DNA from: Amphirosellinia nigrospora
Lineage: Eukaryota > Ascomycota > Sordariomycetes > Xylariales > Xylariaceae
Length of the DNA stretch: 64,000 nucleotides
NCBI GenBank assembly: GCA_004123355.1
Contig: SCHM01000003.1
Coordinates: 5,599,058-5,663,057, forward strand
Direction of reading: 5' to 3'
In this document: one piece after another, positions 49,060 through 62,900 of the stretch
Layout: each line of letters begins with the position of its first letter
Position numbering within the stretch: position 1 is the stretch's first letter
Notes under the pieces: generated by a model
Databases searched by the model: none
Told to the model about the DNA's origin: nothing
Seen by the model: the letters and a program-made list of their open reading frames with translations, nothing else
Program-made: the position numbers and the translations under genes

Positions 49060-50387
49060 TTATTTCGAATGGTAACGATCCGAATCTGCGAGATTATTGT
49101 TGGGTTCCTCGGGTTTCCGTCCATACCACACGTAGTATGTGGCGAAACAGTGTATCGAGTTGTTATGAAACATATTGACGCAGTCGGTGTAGAGGACCTC
49201 GGCCTGTTCGGGTGTCACGCCGATGTAGCCGAGTACCCTGTCGCTCGTAGGTAATATTAGCTCGGCGTTGATGCCGAAGACGGCGCCGCGCCGTCGCGCC
49301 ACCGGATCCGTGGGCCACGGGCCGTAGGGGATGCGGTACGTCTTCTTCTTGATGTCTACGAACCCGGCCCTCCTCATGATCTCCCCCATTTCCGGTACGA
49401 TGGGATCTTTCGGCCCTCTGTAGACGCGGCCGCGGACATCATGTGCTCCATGTATCGATTAACCGGGACTTCAGGATAATCGTCCCGTCCTCTTCTCAGC
49501 CACCCAGTGAAACTCCTGTAGTTCAAACCAGCCGCCGGGTTTTAAGTGTCTGGGTACTATTTGAGCATGATGTTCGGAGGCTTGCGTGTTTGGTATCTGG
49601 CCAGGAAGTGGGAGGGGGGTAGCAACACTTACTCTATCACGCTGTCGATAACAGTCGGGGTGGACCATATATCCAGAAGCCTCGCGCATGTGTATGAAGT
49701 CATAGTCATGGTCATGGACCTATACCCAGCGGGCTTATGAGCGACCATTTGGGCAATCGACTAAACGTGTTGAGTACTTACCCATGTGTCTTCGACATCG
49801 TCTACTTGAAATGTCACGTTTGGCGGAACCCTTTTTTAACCGTCAGTCAACTGCGCCAGTCACCTTGGAGGATTACAACAGAGACCTACGAAGTGGGCTG
49901 TATAGGACTGAGATCGAGGCCCAAAATGGTGGCTTCTGGATATCGATCTCCACTATACCATTGCTGTTAGCAATGGTTTGGATGGGTGAGGGCTTTGGTA
50001 GTAGTTGATTACTTTCGATTGCCCATAATCCTATACCAGTCGCAAGGTCCATGATTTTATTAGGTGGCTCGGCCATGGGTGCCAAGTATAGCTGCTGATC
50101 TAGAATGTCCATGACTAAAATATGCATGAGTTCTTCACGTTGCTGCTCGAGCTCATCGTTCGGCAAGCTATAGCGACCTTCACGGTACGCATGGTATCTG
50201 ATGATTATTGGGATTAGTACGTGCGTGGTGAGTTGACCCAAGCCAACCTATGCAAACTTGGTTATTAATGCCCTTACCTTCGTCCACCCTCCCACAAGTG
50301 TCGGTCCGCACCAGTATCCAGCGACATACTGGTCCTCTCAGTGAGCCAATCAGAGGTACCATGGGTGGAAGCCATCGTGTCAAGCAT
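49060..50387 (-). CDS. LaeA-like SAM-dependent methyltransferase, disrupted
   Basis: Class I methyltransferase of the LaeA/UMTA group. ATG at 50387 gives MLDTMASTHGTSDWLTERTS and ends WEGGRR across intron 50198-50277. Then YHAYREGRYSLPNDELEQQR, LVMDILDQQLYLAPM, the SAM motif KIMDLATGIGLWAIE, and VTFQVDDVEDTW before intron 49720-49781. Next come YDFIHMREASGYMVHPD, HLKPGGWFELQEFHW (motif post-I/III) and the C-terminal AGFVDIKKKTYRIPYGPWP and HCFATYYVWYGRKPEEP. Between the blocks the frame changes at least four times (for example near 49500, 49410 and in 49800-49880), more densely than in the other genes. It may be decaying or just badly sequenced. It stands alone here, with no biosynthetic genes beside it, so its target is unknown. 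Confidence 0.75.
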
Positions 50388-53300
50388 GCGCCTCGCGCAG
50401 CGCGAACGGAAGTATTGCTGGGATCGACGACAAAATTAAGTGTGGTGAAGAAAAAGAAAAGGCTCGCAGGGCACGCAATGGGCTTGAGGAAGTGGCCAAG
50501 AGGGAAGGGGGAAATTTTATTGATTCGGCAAATCGACAAAATGCAGCAGGGGTTCGCTGATTTGGTTGCTTTCCGGGATAACCAGTTCCTTCAGGTAAGG
50601 CAAGGTAGCGAGCAGTCCAGTTTAGTGTATATCATATCACAATAAGGTGGTATACTGGGAAGTGTGGAGAGGGTCTCTTTAAATGCTTCTAGAAATTGGA
50701 CGGGATTTCCAAAAGCCTCGAATGCAATGCAAGGATAAGGAGAGGGAGGGTGAAGAGATAGGACACCGCCGAAGCGAACTCAAATATGGCTAGAGAAGAA
50801 GAGAAGCTTTTAAGAGGCCAAGCGAGGCACGATGGCACCAAGTTGAGCTAGTGACTGGTCGCCGGCAAGCATGCCCCGTCCCCGTCCCCCGTTCCCTGGG
50901 TGCTTGGGGCTTGGGACTTGGGGGCTTGGAGGGGCGCGCCGATTCCAGGCCTAGGGTTCCAGGGCCAGGTAGTGCTGGCCAGTGACGATGGGATATCTCA
51001 AGCCACTGCCCCAGCTCGTTATTGGTGAGCCATTCTCTCGGGTCGAAAAGCCTCGCTGTCATAAGCTGTCATAAGCTGTCAGAATACTGTAGAACAAACT
51101 AACTACTTAGGAACTACCTAGCTGCCCAGCTAGTTGTCGAACCCATGCAGAACGAGCCAGTTTTGGGAAAAGCCCGCCACAAAAACTGCCTATTTCTGCT
51201 CACCGACCTGCCTCACCAGGCCAAAATTTGCGTACTCCCGGTCTGGTTTGGGGCGCGATAGGTGTCGCCGAACGTGGGGTGTTCCGATGTGGTGTACTTA
51301 GTAGAAGTGCCGACCATCCAGACGACAGTATACGACAAACAGTATCAACTCTGACTGGATCTACAAGTAGTGGCCTGATCTGATCTTACCCACCTTGTTC
51401 TTTCGCCCTACTTTGTATTTAATCCATTATCATTATGTCAGTAAGCTAAATCAACGATGATGATGGTAGGTAGGTCGCGAGCGTAGACAATGAATAATAC
51501 ACTATCTGTATATGTATGCTTGTTGGAGCTGTCTCGAGAATGCCGAACCCAGGTGCCTGGTACCCAAGAACGAACGAGCGCGTCAATGCATCCAACTCAC
51601 TCCCGATCCTGCGTATTGGCGTATTGGCCATTCGCGTATCCGTGTTGTCGGGATCGCGGTGGTAATTGTTAGTTCATCACATGCAACGCAAAAAGTGCCT
51701 AGCGATAAGAAGCGCCCGTAGCCTACCACAGCGCTGGGTCGGTCCAGCAAAGATCGGGCGCGAATATAAGCGGCACCGCAACAACATTGCGCATTCTGAC
51801 TCGTCATCAGCCTGGTGATGAATGCTCACCTGCATTAGGCCGATTCCTGGCTTTTCTGTTTCCAGCCTCGTGCAGTGTTTCCCCCCCAGACCACCCGGAA
51901 GAATTACATTACGTGATGACAAAAAGTGAGAAGAACGAGGATAACCTCAAAGACGGTATGCTATTTCCGACCTCGGCACTCGATGGGCAACAAACGGACA
52001 TAATCTATGATTGAACTCAGCTTGTCGATGAACATAATTAACGATATGAAGATGTCGCAGCTATCAGGTGGATATTGTCGTTGCTAAGACACTGTCTTGC
52101 CTTATATACAGTAGAACTGGGGTTGGATATGAAGCCTTATGGAGAGACTATTCAGTATAGTACGAGACATTCGTGCTGTAGGCATCCAATAAATACTTAG
52201 TAGGTTAGTAGTAGATCCAGACCACGCGCCATATGGAGAGCGTATACAGCCGTTGATGCAAGAGAGACTGTTCATGCTCTAGCATCAGCAGCACTGGTTC
52301 TCATTCGCCCAAGTCCTACGATGCTGATGGTCACTCGGACAAGATGAAGCTGCGTCTTACAGCCTACAATGTACAAACCCAAATCACTTGACTTGCCCTA
52401 CACGTATGGATAGTATATTACCTACTCTAGTCATGATTCACGTTACCCTCTCCAAGACTCCCTGGAACTCCCTAGCTAGCACGCCATACTACACTAGCCA
52501 CCTGGTTTGTACATGTAGATATCTACGGATTTCCCAATGCTTAAGGCTCATCCACGGAATTAAGCATCAAACAGTGCACAGTTACGCATTTGGAATGTTA
52601 GTAACCTCAAATTGGTTTCTCAAACCATTTTTCCCCTCTATCTGTTTTTGAATCGATTGCACTTCTACAAGTATGTAGGATATTGTGGCACCGCCGCCTA
52701 GAACCTGACAAGACAGTACTTGGTAGAGTTTATACCAAATAGGGAATAGCCCAAATACATCCCCACGCGTTAGTCAGGTGGCGTCCGAGTGGCGTCGATC
52801 TAAGGTAATCGGGGCTGTAGATAGATTTCAGGGAGCTACACTACCTAGGTACCATAACGTATTGCATCCCCATAGTATGAAGGAGCTTTCCTTATGCCCT
52901 GACAATACTGATAGATACTGGACTACCTACCTGAGTGCCTAGACAACATGTGACTTCGATACATGTAGTTAGGCAAGCATCTAATGGAGAGTCAAGAACC
53001 GCATGAACAGAGGATCAGATACAACCAAGCGCAAAAAGGGTAGATAGACTAGAGCCGCATCTATGCACTATGGTATTTAGTGTGTGTCGCATGATTCGAC
53101 AGTTCACTAGAACTGCTTGGCGTGTGGCTTGATGCGGGGGATAAGGTATGGGATGGATCGGGAAACTTAGTGTAAGGTAGGGAGTCATCATGGATCTCTT
53201 CAGGTTACCGAGCACTTTGGCTACCTCTGAGTACTATCAATAAAGGGGTACTTGTACGTCACACTACCTACCTAACGTACTTAAGCTTGCATTGTGCGAC

Positions 53301-54012
53301 CCCCTCGAGTTTGTCGAGTCTTGAACTATCACATGCTGAAGAGGGCATGTACAAGCGAAATAGCAAGTACTTACATCGTAGACATTATCTCCTACATGTA
53401 TGGACATTAGGTTGTATATCACATCATAATGTATATATATAACTCTCTCTCATAAAGAAACGACGTATGATCACTACTACGTCGGGTTACGGGAGGACCG
53501 AAGCCATCTGATAATCACCAACATCTCCAACACCAAATAGGTAGGTAGGTAGCTCCAATCTTCAAAGTTCCGCGGAGCTGTAAAAACCACTTGTATGTAC
53601 ATATTAGCTAGGATAAATATGAGTTTTTGTCCATTGCGACTGGTAGCGAATCTGATTGCGCCACTGTAATTCTTTGTAGGTCAGGTCCACACTTTAACAA
53701 AAGACTACAGCACGCTATATTTATAGAAGTCGGCTAGAGGCTTAGTCTGGTCTTGGACCCTTGCACGTGGGTGGTGCATGGTGCGTGTGGCTGACAGCGG
53801 TACCCCCTCCCCTCCCCAGCTGTGTTAGTGTTAAACATTGGACCCCTTCAACTCACTTTCCTTTTCTCCTGTTGATCCCATGCTGTCGTATTGTTCCCCA
53901 ATTCTCCGCTCGTCCCTCCTCTCTTCCACCAACAACAACTCGCCGTGCTGCGGTTGCTACCGCCGGTCTCATTTCCGTGAGACGAAGACGCGACCACTGG
54001 CATTGGGGCATC
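50388..54012. other. Long intergenic region
   Basis: About 3.6 kb with no supported gene. It contains a short tandem (GCTGTCATAA, about 51055-51081) and an ACCTAGGTA site (52843-52851). From 53750 it becomes pyrimidine-rich and is the probable leader of the antiporter gene. Confidence 0.5.
51055..51081 (+). repeat. Tandem 10-mer GCTGTCATAA
   Basis: Two full copies and one partial copy in direct succession. Confidence 0.75.
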
Positions 54013-56928
54013 ATGGCGACCATCACCACCACCATCTTGTCCACAGTGACCGTCGCGTCGAAGCCCACTTCCACTGCTGTACCTCCCCAGGGCGGTATCT
54101 TGGAAGGTGTTCTCCCCAATGTTTTTAGCACTTCGAATCCCATCAATCTCTTTATCATCCAGGTACGGTCACCCACGCTCTCCGTCATCTCATTCGTAGT
54201 TTCGTGTCGTTTGCGACCACAATCACTCGTGTCCTACGACATCCCTAAGTGCCTATATTCCGTGTTATATATCGTACCCACTGTAGCTATACGGTAGTGC
54301 TAATCATTGGAACGGTCCAGGCCGGCATTATCATCTTGTGCCGTCTGCTCCACTACCCTCTGTCTCGCTTGGGCCAACCCCGAGTTATCGCTGAAGTGAT
54401 CGGCGGCATCTTGCTAGGCCCGTCTGTATTGTCGCGTATTCCTCATTTCAAGGAGAATATCTTGCCCACCGAGTCGTTGCCCGTACTTAACAATGCTGCC
54501 AACCTGGGTCTCATTCTGTTTCTCTTCCTAATCGGTCTTGAAGTCGACATACGCTTGTTCATCTCTAACTGGCGAGTTGCTCTTGGTGTCTCGCTGGCTG
54601 GTCTTCTCTTGCCCTTTGGCTTGGGTTACGCCATTGCTTGGGGCATTTATAACCAGTTCAAAGAAGAAATCACCCACAATGTCAATTTCGGCATCTTTGG
54701 TCTCTTTGTCGGCACCGCCCTAGGAATCACCGCGTTCCCTGTGTTGTGTCGTATCCTCTCGGAGCTCAATCTTCTCAGCAATTCCGTTGGTGTGACCGTC
54801 CTTGCTGCTGGTGTTGGCAATGACGTGGTGGGTTGGATTCTCCTAGCGCTCTCTGTGGCCCTGGTCAACAATGCCAATGGCTTAACCGCCCTTTACGTCC
54901 TTCTCGTCGCTGTGGGTTGGCTCCTCTTTTTGGTATTTGCTGTGAGGCCGGTTTTTCACTGGGCTCTGCGGAAGACTGGTAGCATCCAGAATGGCCCAAC
55001 TCAAGGCATGATAGCAGTTACATTGTTGCTTGTCCTCACGTCGGCGTGGTTCACTAGTATGTTATCCCTACCATGCAACGGATAGTGCGTAGATCTAACG
55101 CAAATAGGTATTATTGGTGTTCATGCCATCTTCGGTGCTTTCCTCGTGGGCCTAATATGCCCACACGATGGTGGTTTTGCTATCAAGGTCACCGAGAAGA
55201 TTGAAGATTTAATCACTGTCCTTCTCATTCCTCTGTATTTTGCCTTTTCGGGGTTGAGCACTAACCTCGGTCTCTTGAATGACGGTATCACGTGGGCATA
55301 TGTGATAGCTATCATTGCAGTCGCCTTTGCGGGCAAGATCATAGGCGGCACTTTGGCTGCCAAATTGAACGGGCTCGTATGGAGGGAAAGTCTTACTATT
55401 GGCGTCTTGATGAGCTGCAAAGGTTTAGTCGAGTTGATTGTTCTTGTAAGCTACACAACCCACCCTATTGCTAATCCCAACTTACTAACTGATATCCTAG
55501 AACGTTGGCCTCCAAGCTCATATTTTAAGCCAAAAAACATTCACCATGTTTGTCGTTATGGCTCTTGTGACTACTGTCGCTACAACACCCTTAACAAAGC
55601 TATTATACCCACCATGGTATAGGGTGAAGTTGGAGAAATGGAAACGTGGTGAGATCGACTGGGACGGCAAACCTATCACGCTTACGGACTCAAATGAAGC
55701 CATCCCTTCAGAGAAACTCACAAATTCAAACATTCGCCGGGTTTTAATATATCTTCGCTTGGACAGTCTCCCAAGCCTCTTTACATTCATTTCCCTCTTG
55801 GGCGAAGAACAAGCGTCGAGACCCACGGATACATCAAACGATGACACTGATGAAAGGCCGCCAATAAAGAAGCGCCCTCTTGAAGTTCATGCCCTTCGTA
55901 TCGTTGAGCTTACTGAACGTACCTCCACGGTGATGAAGGTTACTGATGGAGAGGACGCTTCGCGAAGAGATCCTGTAGTCAATGCAGTCCGGACGTTCTC
56001 TCAGCTGAATGATGTGGCGGTATCCGGTAGCGTCGTCGTTGCTCCGGAGGAGTCCTACGCAGAAACAGTGACGATGCAGGCGTCTGAGCAGAGGTCCGAT
56101 TTTGTCCTAATTCCTTGGAGCGAGATTGGTAGTACCACGGAAGATCAATCGATATCCTATAGAGTCTCGTCGGAAGACCGTTTTACTGGAAGATCCCATC
56201 TCGACTTCATCCGAAATACGCTCAGTAAGGCTGTCTGCAATACTGGTATTTTTATAAGCAATGGATTTAGTGGCATTGCGCCCATCGAGAAGTCGCGTCC
56301 TGCATTCTCTCGCACCGTTAGTATAACTTCTATGCGGAGTCACAAAGAGGCTGCCCTCCCCCCTATTGCCGACAAGTCACATCACATCTTCCTCCCATAT
56401 ATTGGTGGCATTGATGACCGGGTCGCGTTAAACTTCGTTCTTCAGCTCGCCAAGAACGCCAACGTCACGGCAACCATTGCTCATCTAACATGGGTAGATG
56501 AGGATGACGAGATTACAACCGTCCCTGAGAGTACCATAGTAGAAGACCCGTCACTGAAGACTATTATAAATACGGAAATTACAGCCCAAGACAGTTCTTT
56601 TCTAGCTGTTGCCCAATCAAGCCTGTCACCTGACCTGGCTGGTCGGATCAACTTCATTGAAGCATTGGTGTCAATAAGCTCAGCTGCGAAACGGGTTGTT
56701 GAAATGGCTTCTGAGTATACTGGACAAAATGCCCGCAACGCTGGTGATATCATTGTCGTTGGTCGTCGACATCCCAGATTGCCAGCTTCGGTTAGAACTA
56801 CAGAACACACTAGCACCCTTCATGAAATGCAGAAAACAGTCGGAGTGCTTGGGGAGAAGGTCGCCACCAGTGATCTTAAAGCTAGCATCCTCGTCATTCA
56901 GGCAGCGGGCGCAGGTCTTGATTCATGA
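54013..56928 (+). CDS. kha1: K+/H+ antiporter, CPA2 family (Kha1-like)
   Basis: Monovalent cation/proton exchanger of endomembranes (Golgi or vacuole in yeast). Four exons, with introns 54163-54320, 55057-55107 and 55446-55500, all in phase, give an intact protein of about 883 residues. Start 54013: MATITTTILSTVTVASKPTS. The Na+/H+ exchanger domain has about 12 helices: GQPRVIAEVIGGILLGPS, LGLILFLFLIGLEVD, GITAFPVLCRILSELNLL, VTVLAAGVGNDVVGWILLAL (ion-binding Asp), IIGVHAIFGAFLVGLICP and GVLMSCKGLVELIVL. After about residue 430 comes a soluble region of some 450 residues with two weak USP-like units (PLEVHALRIVELTERTS; SHHIFLPYIGGIDDRVALNF), as in yeast Kha1. Being intact next to broken genes makes it a useful quality reference. 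Confidence 0.93.
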
Positions 56929-59900
56929 TGAATTGCGCTTTTTACCATCAGCACATTGGACCCAGTCTCTTCGCTTAATCCCTAGCTAAACTACTTGTTA
57001 TCTGGGGGTTTGGATTTCAGGCGCGCTCTTGATTAGCATTTGGATGTTGCGGCCCAGGATATAATACTTGCTATATACTTCATATACCATGCACATAGTT
57101 TCCATATCCTTGCCAGAAAGCACTAAAATGTTTACTGGAATATACCCCAAGGATATACATTGTTTGAAATAGTTTGTTGGGCTTGTCTACGACGTGATAG
57201 ATTGTGCACTACGTCTATGATGTGCGAATTTGTACCCCGAGCAAATGAACGGTGCCCACCGTTTATATGCCAATTAACGACAGATTAGGGTACATTTAGT
57301 CTAAGTTATTGACGTGGAGTAGATAAATATCAAATCGTCCGCGGACATGATTCCAATTTACACTGTCATAACCTCACTATCAGGGTATGGGTGTATACCT
57401 GGGTAGGTAGTGATATCTGTTGTTGTGCAGAGAGTTTAGGGGTCTCTGGGCGCTAGTCCCTGGCTATATACATCTAGGTCCTTTCTTTCTAGGGCCGTAA
57501 GTCCCACAGAGTCTATATGAGGCTTGGGAATCTGAGGGTTTTGGTGTGCCAGACAAGGTATCGTAAGATCAGGAGATGCCTTGTGACATACACTTATCCT
57601 GTCTCTCTACTGGTCCGCACGCCACTGATTCCTTGACATCCCAATCGTAGAAGAGCATTCGGCACCGATCGAGCACGAGTAAAATAGCGAGCGTTCCCAA
57701 CCGTGGAGCTCTCGCGACGTGACTTTTTGTCCTCAAACGTGCAAACCAATGAATATCTTGATACATAGCTGAGATGGGAGGCTGAACTGGCATGTCAATG
57801 GACTAGTCATGGATTTCCTGTGCCTACTGTACCGACCGATATGTCCCTATCGACAGCTCAGCCGTAATAAATATTATACCAACTTCTTGAAGATTAGGAC
57901 GCGGGTCTACTGAACACCAAATATATATAGCTTCTATCTATTAGTGAACAGTTGAATTCTATTACTAAGTAACTACAAACATTAATCCTATGAAAGAGAA
58001 ACCTTCATAACTATTAAAATAATAACACCCCGCCGATGCTGTAGATGACAGAGCATAGCACTTCTTCACTTATAGCCGCAGTTCAAATATTCGTCTATGA
58101 AAAGCTCGTAACAAGGGCACCTAGTCCGATCGTACAGAGGCAATATGAGTCCGGAGGACGAGGTCAACAATAGTGATTTAACTATTACGCGTCCGTTCGG
58201 GTGTGGATTGTAAGCTATCCGGTTGACTGAAAATATTACCTGGAGGTAGCCGGGAATAGAGTAAATAGATCAGGTAACTTCACTCGCCGTATGCTCCTAG
58301 GATAGCCACAACACGACTTGTCTCCTCCCATCGCCGAACCGACCGACAAACACTCTCAATTGTGGACTCGTCGGATTTTGCCAACACTGTAAGTGGTCAG
58401 ATATGTAAGTATAAGTTTCGAAAACCTCAACGTAGGTGATAGATATTTGTTGAAGCGCAAAGGTCTCTAAAAGTACCTTCGTAGATACTTGATAAGTATT
58501 ACGCAATCCTAGGTGTGCGCCCCTTAATACCCATCCAAATATTCTTTTAAATTTCACAATTGCTAGTCAAGATAGGCCTTCTAGATTTGCGCGCCCTTGG
58601 AGCCTATCATCGCCGCCCCTTTCTACTAGTATGTGGGTTCGTCTACTCGTCTCGCTCTCTTCGTAGGAATTCGTAAACCCCGTCCTACTCTCAGTATTGG
58701 CATCGGTTCACAGGGTCTAATCTAGCGATGTCGGCTCACGATTCACGATATTTCCCATGTAGGCTCAAATCAAAGCACGGTTACGCCTCCCTAATACTGA
58801 CCGGCCACCGCACTCATCGTACACACGGCTTATCGACAGCAGTATTTCGGAGTCTTCGTGTAAGATAATTTATCTCCATACACACAACTACGGCATGATC
58901 TTTACTGAGATATCAGCATTGCTTGTACCATGCAGGCCCTAAACACACTAATACAATACAATGGTACTACTCAATGGCAGTCGTGACGAGATAATAGGTA
59001 CACGAGCATGAGAAGTATATTTAGGAGGCATGGGACGCAGGTAAATACACAGAGCCGAACTAAGGATGTCGCGGTTCAGTTAAGGAGTCAACGCCGGAGT
59101 AGACGGAAACCATCGTTGCAGCACTAAACGGCATCGTCGCCATCAGGGGCCATGTCGAGGGGCCTAAGGGCTGTCTCGTCAAGATCTAGGGTTTCTCATA
59201 TACATACGAATAGTTCTTTAGTCTCTAGAAAGAGTATTATAACACCAGGTAGGTTCGAGAAACTAAAAGCTAGTCAAAAATGTGTTATCCCAGGACCGGC
59301 TAGGAGGCGGCCGGTTACCACTATCCTCCGCCACAGGAGAACTACTCCGGTTGCTTTAAATCAGATACCGAGTCTACGGAACCCGTATTACGTCCCCGGC
59401 CAACTGCGGACCGGCCCTCATCGGCCGCACAACGTCGGGACGGGTCATACGGCATCGACCCGCTCGACTACACGTATTTAGCCTACGTCTAAGCGTTAGC
59501 TAAAACGATGGTGAGGAGTTTAGATGCCAATACTATGGCTTAACTAGGTAAACTTGTCGTCGCTATGTTACAAGATGTTATGGGCTGTTTGCTTGCAAGG
59601 GTGAATGGGAAGGCTATTGGATGGCTAATCTCATTTGTAACTACTCTGTGATATTCTTCAATGCCCTAACATCTCAAAGGAGAAAGATATGAGACTTGCA
59701 GGATATCAATTGTAGTGTATGTTTGTAAGACTGCCGGGAATGAGTGAGCGTATTAATCCCCAGTCTACGGAGTACTCGGGGTGGCTCAATGTTCGTGGGT
59801 CTCTGGGACGCTAAGATTCCTTCCAAAAGACCACCACCGCCTTTCTGACCCAACTTTGGAACCCATACGGTATACTATACATAAACAATCCTTCCAGAAC

Positions 59901-62900
59901 TTCTCCAGTCTGAGAGAGAAATGCCTACACTAGATAGACTAGTCTGCGGCACAGCGAAAGCCTAGCCTCTTCAAGGAAGAACGCGCCCGCTGATCTTTAC
60001 CCTCTTTGATTATATCTGGAACTTCCATCGCACACTGCCTTTCGCATACGGCCGCAGCAATCATCAGATAAGGGTCGTCCGTTCATGAAGTCATATCGTT
60101 TCCACTAAACCAAGGCGTCAGGAGCATGGTTTCGAATAGGTTGGACGATCGGATGGCGGTAAGAGAAGATGGACGAGAAACCCAACCCTGGATTACACGG
60201 ACGCTGCATCGGAACTTTTTATTTTGGTAACAGAAGAACCAAAGAAGCCAACTGCCGGCATCATTCATCCCATCCTACACCACTCACGCGCCTCTCCGTA
60301 TATATGATAGCGCGAATTACAAGTACAAGATTTGCAATATCCCATTATTCAATGCCACCCCTGACGCCTTCCTCAGCCTTGTTGTGATGGGCCCCTCCCC
60401 CCCATCGCATCTCCGTGCTGTCGGTTGGGAACGGATACGATGTACCCCGTGATTTGGATAATCCATGTCAATAAGAGATTACAAAGCCCCAGGCCTAGCG
60501 GGAAACGAGATAAACGCGAATGTCAAAAGTCCTAGACTCGATTCTAGATAGGAGGCCGTTGATAATTTACTGGGAGGAACGCTTGCCATGTAGGACTTGC
60601 TACGTACACTAATACACATATATTTCACCATCATGCTTTAGAACGCCCTTCATACGGCAATATATACCGAGGTCTTGGCACTAGGACTCTTCTTCGCCAC
60701 CAACTATCTACACTACGGTGTTTCATGGGATATTTGAAGACCAAAAAAAAAGAGGCGAAATTAGCTTTGTTGGGAACTTTTGATATGATGCACTGTGGGG
60801 GTTGTGGTCTAGAAATTCCACAGCAATACGTAGGACTTGTTGTCTTGGTAATCAAGCCTCAGCACAGTAGACGTGGGGAAGGAGAGAAAGGCATTACAGG
60901 AGGCTCCTCATGCAGCATCATGCAATATCGACAAACGTCTGCCCCCTGTGTTCGGATAGCCTATGTACGGATCTTTGGATTTGGTCGGCGCGATACAGTA
61001 CATACAGATCGCCTTGTTGTGACACCTACCCCATTCGTTGCGTTCCTGCGATGGTGAGATTGCAAAGTGCATTATCGCGTATCTACCATGTTATTGTCTA
61101 GATCACATCCACCTACGTCCCAAAAGGATTGTTAGGAGAGGGCTCACCCTGGTTCTTGAGGTGCCCCCAGCGAATGATGTCGGATACTACACGTGTTTTG
61201 CGTATATTGTCGATAGCTTCTATCTGGTACTATATGCTGCGATACTCTATTATATAATTTCAACGGATTTTTCCACAGGTTAGCGCGGTAGAGCTTAAAT
61301 ACGTTGAAACGTTCGATAACACTGTGTTAGAGTGAGGGAGGCCTGTCCAAGGTTAACCACCCCCTTGATCCAGTGGCTACGATGCTGCAGATGAGGACTT
61401 CTGCAAGATCTCATGGTTAATTAATAGCATGGCCAGGGTTCTAGAACGTGGAATATTTAACACGCGACGATTGTAAATACAATTACTTATGGATCACATG
61501 CTACGTACTCAATAAAGCAAGTTCCTTGCAAAACATTTGTCAGAAATTCAGAGCCTATGCACATGAATCTCGTGAATATATCGATTCCCCAAGCGTGAGG
61601 GGCATAAAGTAGCTGTACCTACGGATGACTCGCTTCAAGGACTTACATAGCGTTAAATCATTAGCAAGTAAAGAGCAGCCATAAAGTACATAAACAAGTA
61701 ACACACAAACCCAAGTAGATATGAACTACTTGTGTTTGCCCAGCCGGAATGTGTATTGTGTTCGGTCCTATCGTGAGGCTCAAAAGGTTATCAGATATCC
61801 AGCTCCCGTTTCGCGAAAGTGCCATAGCCTACGCAGCCCGCATTAATTGGACACGACCTGTACGACTTGCGCAGAGCCTCTTTGCCCGGCAAACCTAGGT
61901 ACAAAGCCGAGACCATAGGCGAGTATCGGCGATTCTCTCCGAGAAGTGCATACGTAGTCCCCATCGGCTGAAGGTTGCATTTGCGGGCATACCGATCTTG
62001 CCTCGTTTTGCCTTTAAAAAAGCAAACCGCCCATACCTGTCTATTCGATTCTATAGCCGGAGTCCGCCGCAGTGACTAATTACCAACTAATATCCTCAAA
62101 CTAAGGCATGCGACCGCATCAGGTTCAGCTCTTTACTGGGTAGTAGTATCACCGCATCGAATCGTCAACGGGCTTTCGACCCGCCCGCCATGTGAGACGG
62201 CAACCAGCGACCAGGTCAGATTACCGGTGATACGGGACACTAATACATTTTCGTCTGCCGTTTTTTTTTTCTTTTTCTGGCATAGCTGAAGGTTGCCGGT
62301 AGGGCACCTACAGGCTGGATACCCCATTCAGCTGACGCGGGCGGGCAGGGTGCGTGTTCTCAAATTCCTCTCGATGCCGAATCCAGCTTGTTCCTGTCGC
62401 CGCGCGAATCCATATCCAGCTTCTCGCAGGGACTGTGCATATCGAGGGTGCGTACCGTCTTGCGGATTTGCGAAAAAATAGAGCGAATATTTTTATACCC
62501 CGCCCCTTTCAAATCAGTTAGTGCAGTGTAGTGTACATGTACGGCCAAACGACGCAAGGTGTCATTCAGAGACGGTGTATCCATTCAGATGCGCTGCAAC
62601 TCCGTTTCTCGCACGTATGGATCTACCTCCTATTACATACTTCCTAGCTGGCTAAATTTATGGACGTGCCCTCCTTGCGGATTGTAACTATTTGAACGTG
62701 TATGCCGAAGCTAATGTTTGTTGGCGAAGAGTTTGCTTGCTCCCCTCCCATAATTAGATCGACAAGAAGGCGGTATGGCAAAGGTTCGGTGCCGAAGTCA
62801 TGCGGCACAGACGAGAAGAGGTGTGATATTAGATTCTAGGCAGGATCACGAGGGTAGCATCGGCACAAAGTTCCAAACCGAACTACTTGGCTATTCTTGG

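Noticed and set aside
59152-59481. 109-codon plus-strand frame in the gene-poor region
   Set aside because: Basic, low-information sequence; another frame over the same bases looks equally protein-like, so neither is supported.
61270-61330. tRNA-like A-box (GGTTAGCGCGGTAGAGC) followed by GTTCGATAAC
   Set aside because: The T-arm and acceptor stem do not pair and no anticodon arm can be placed.
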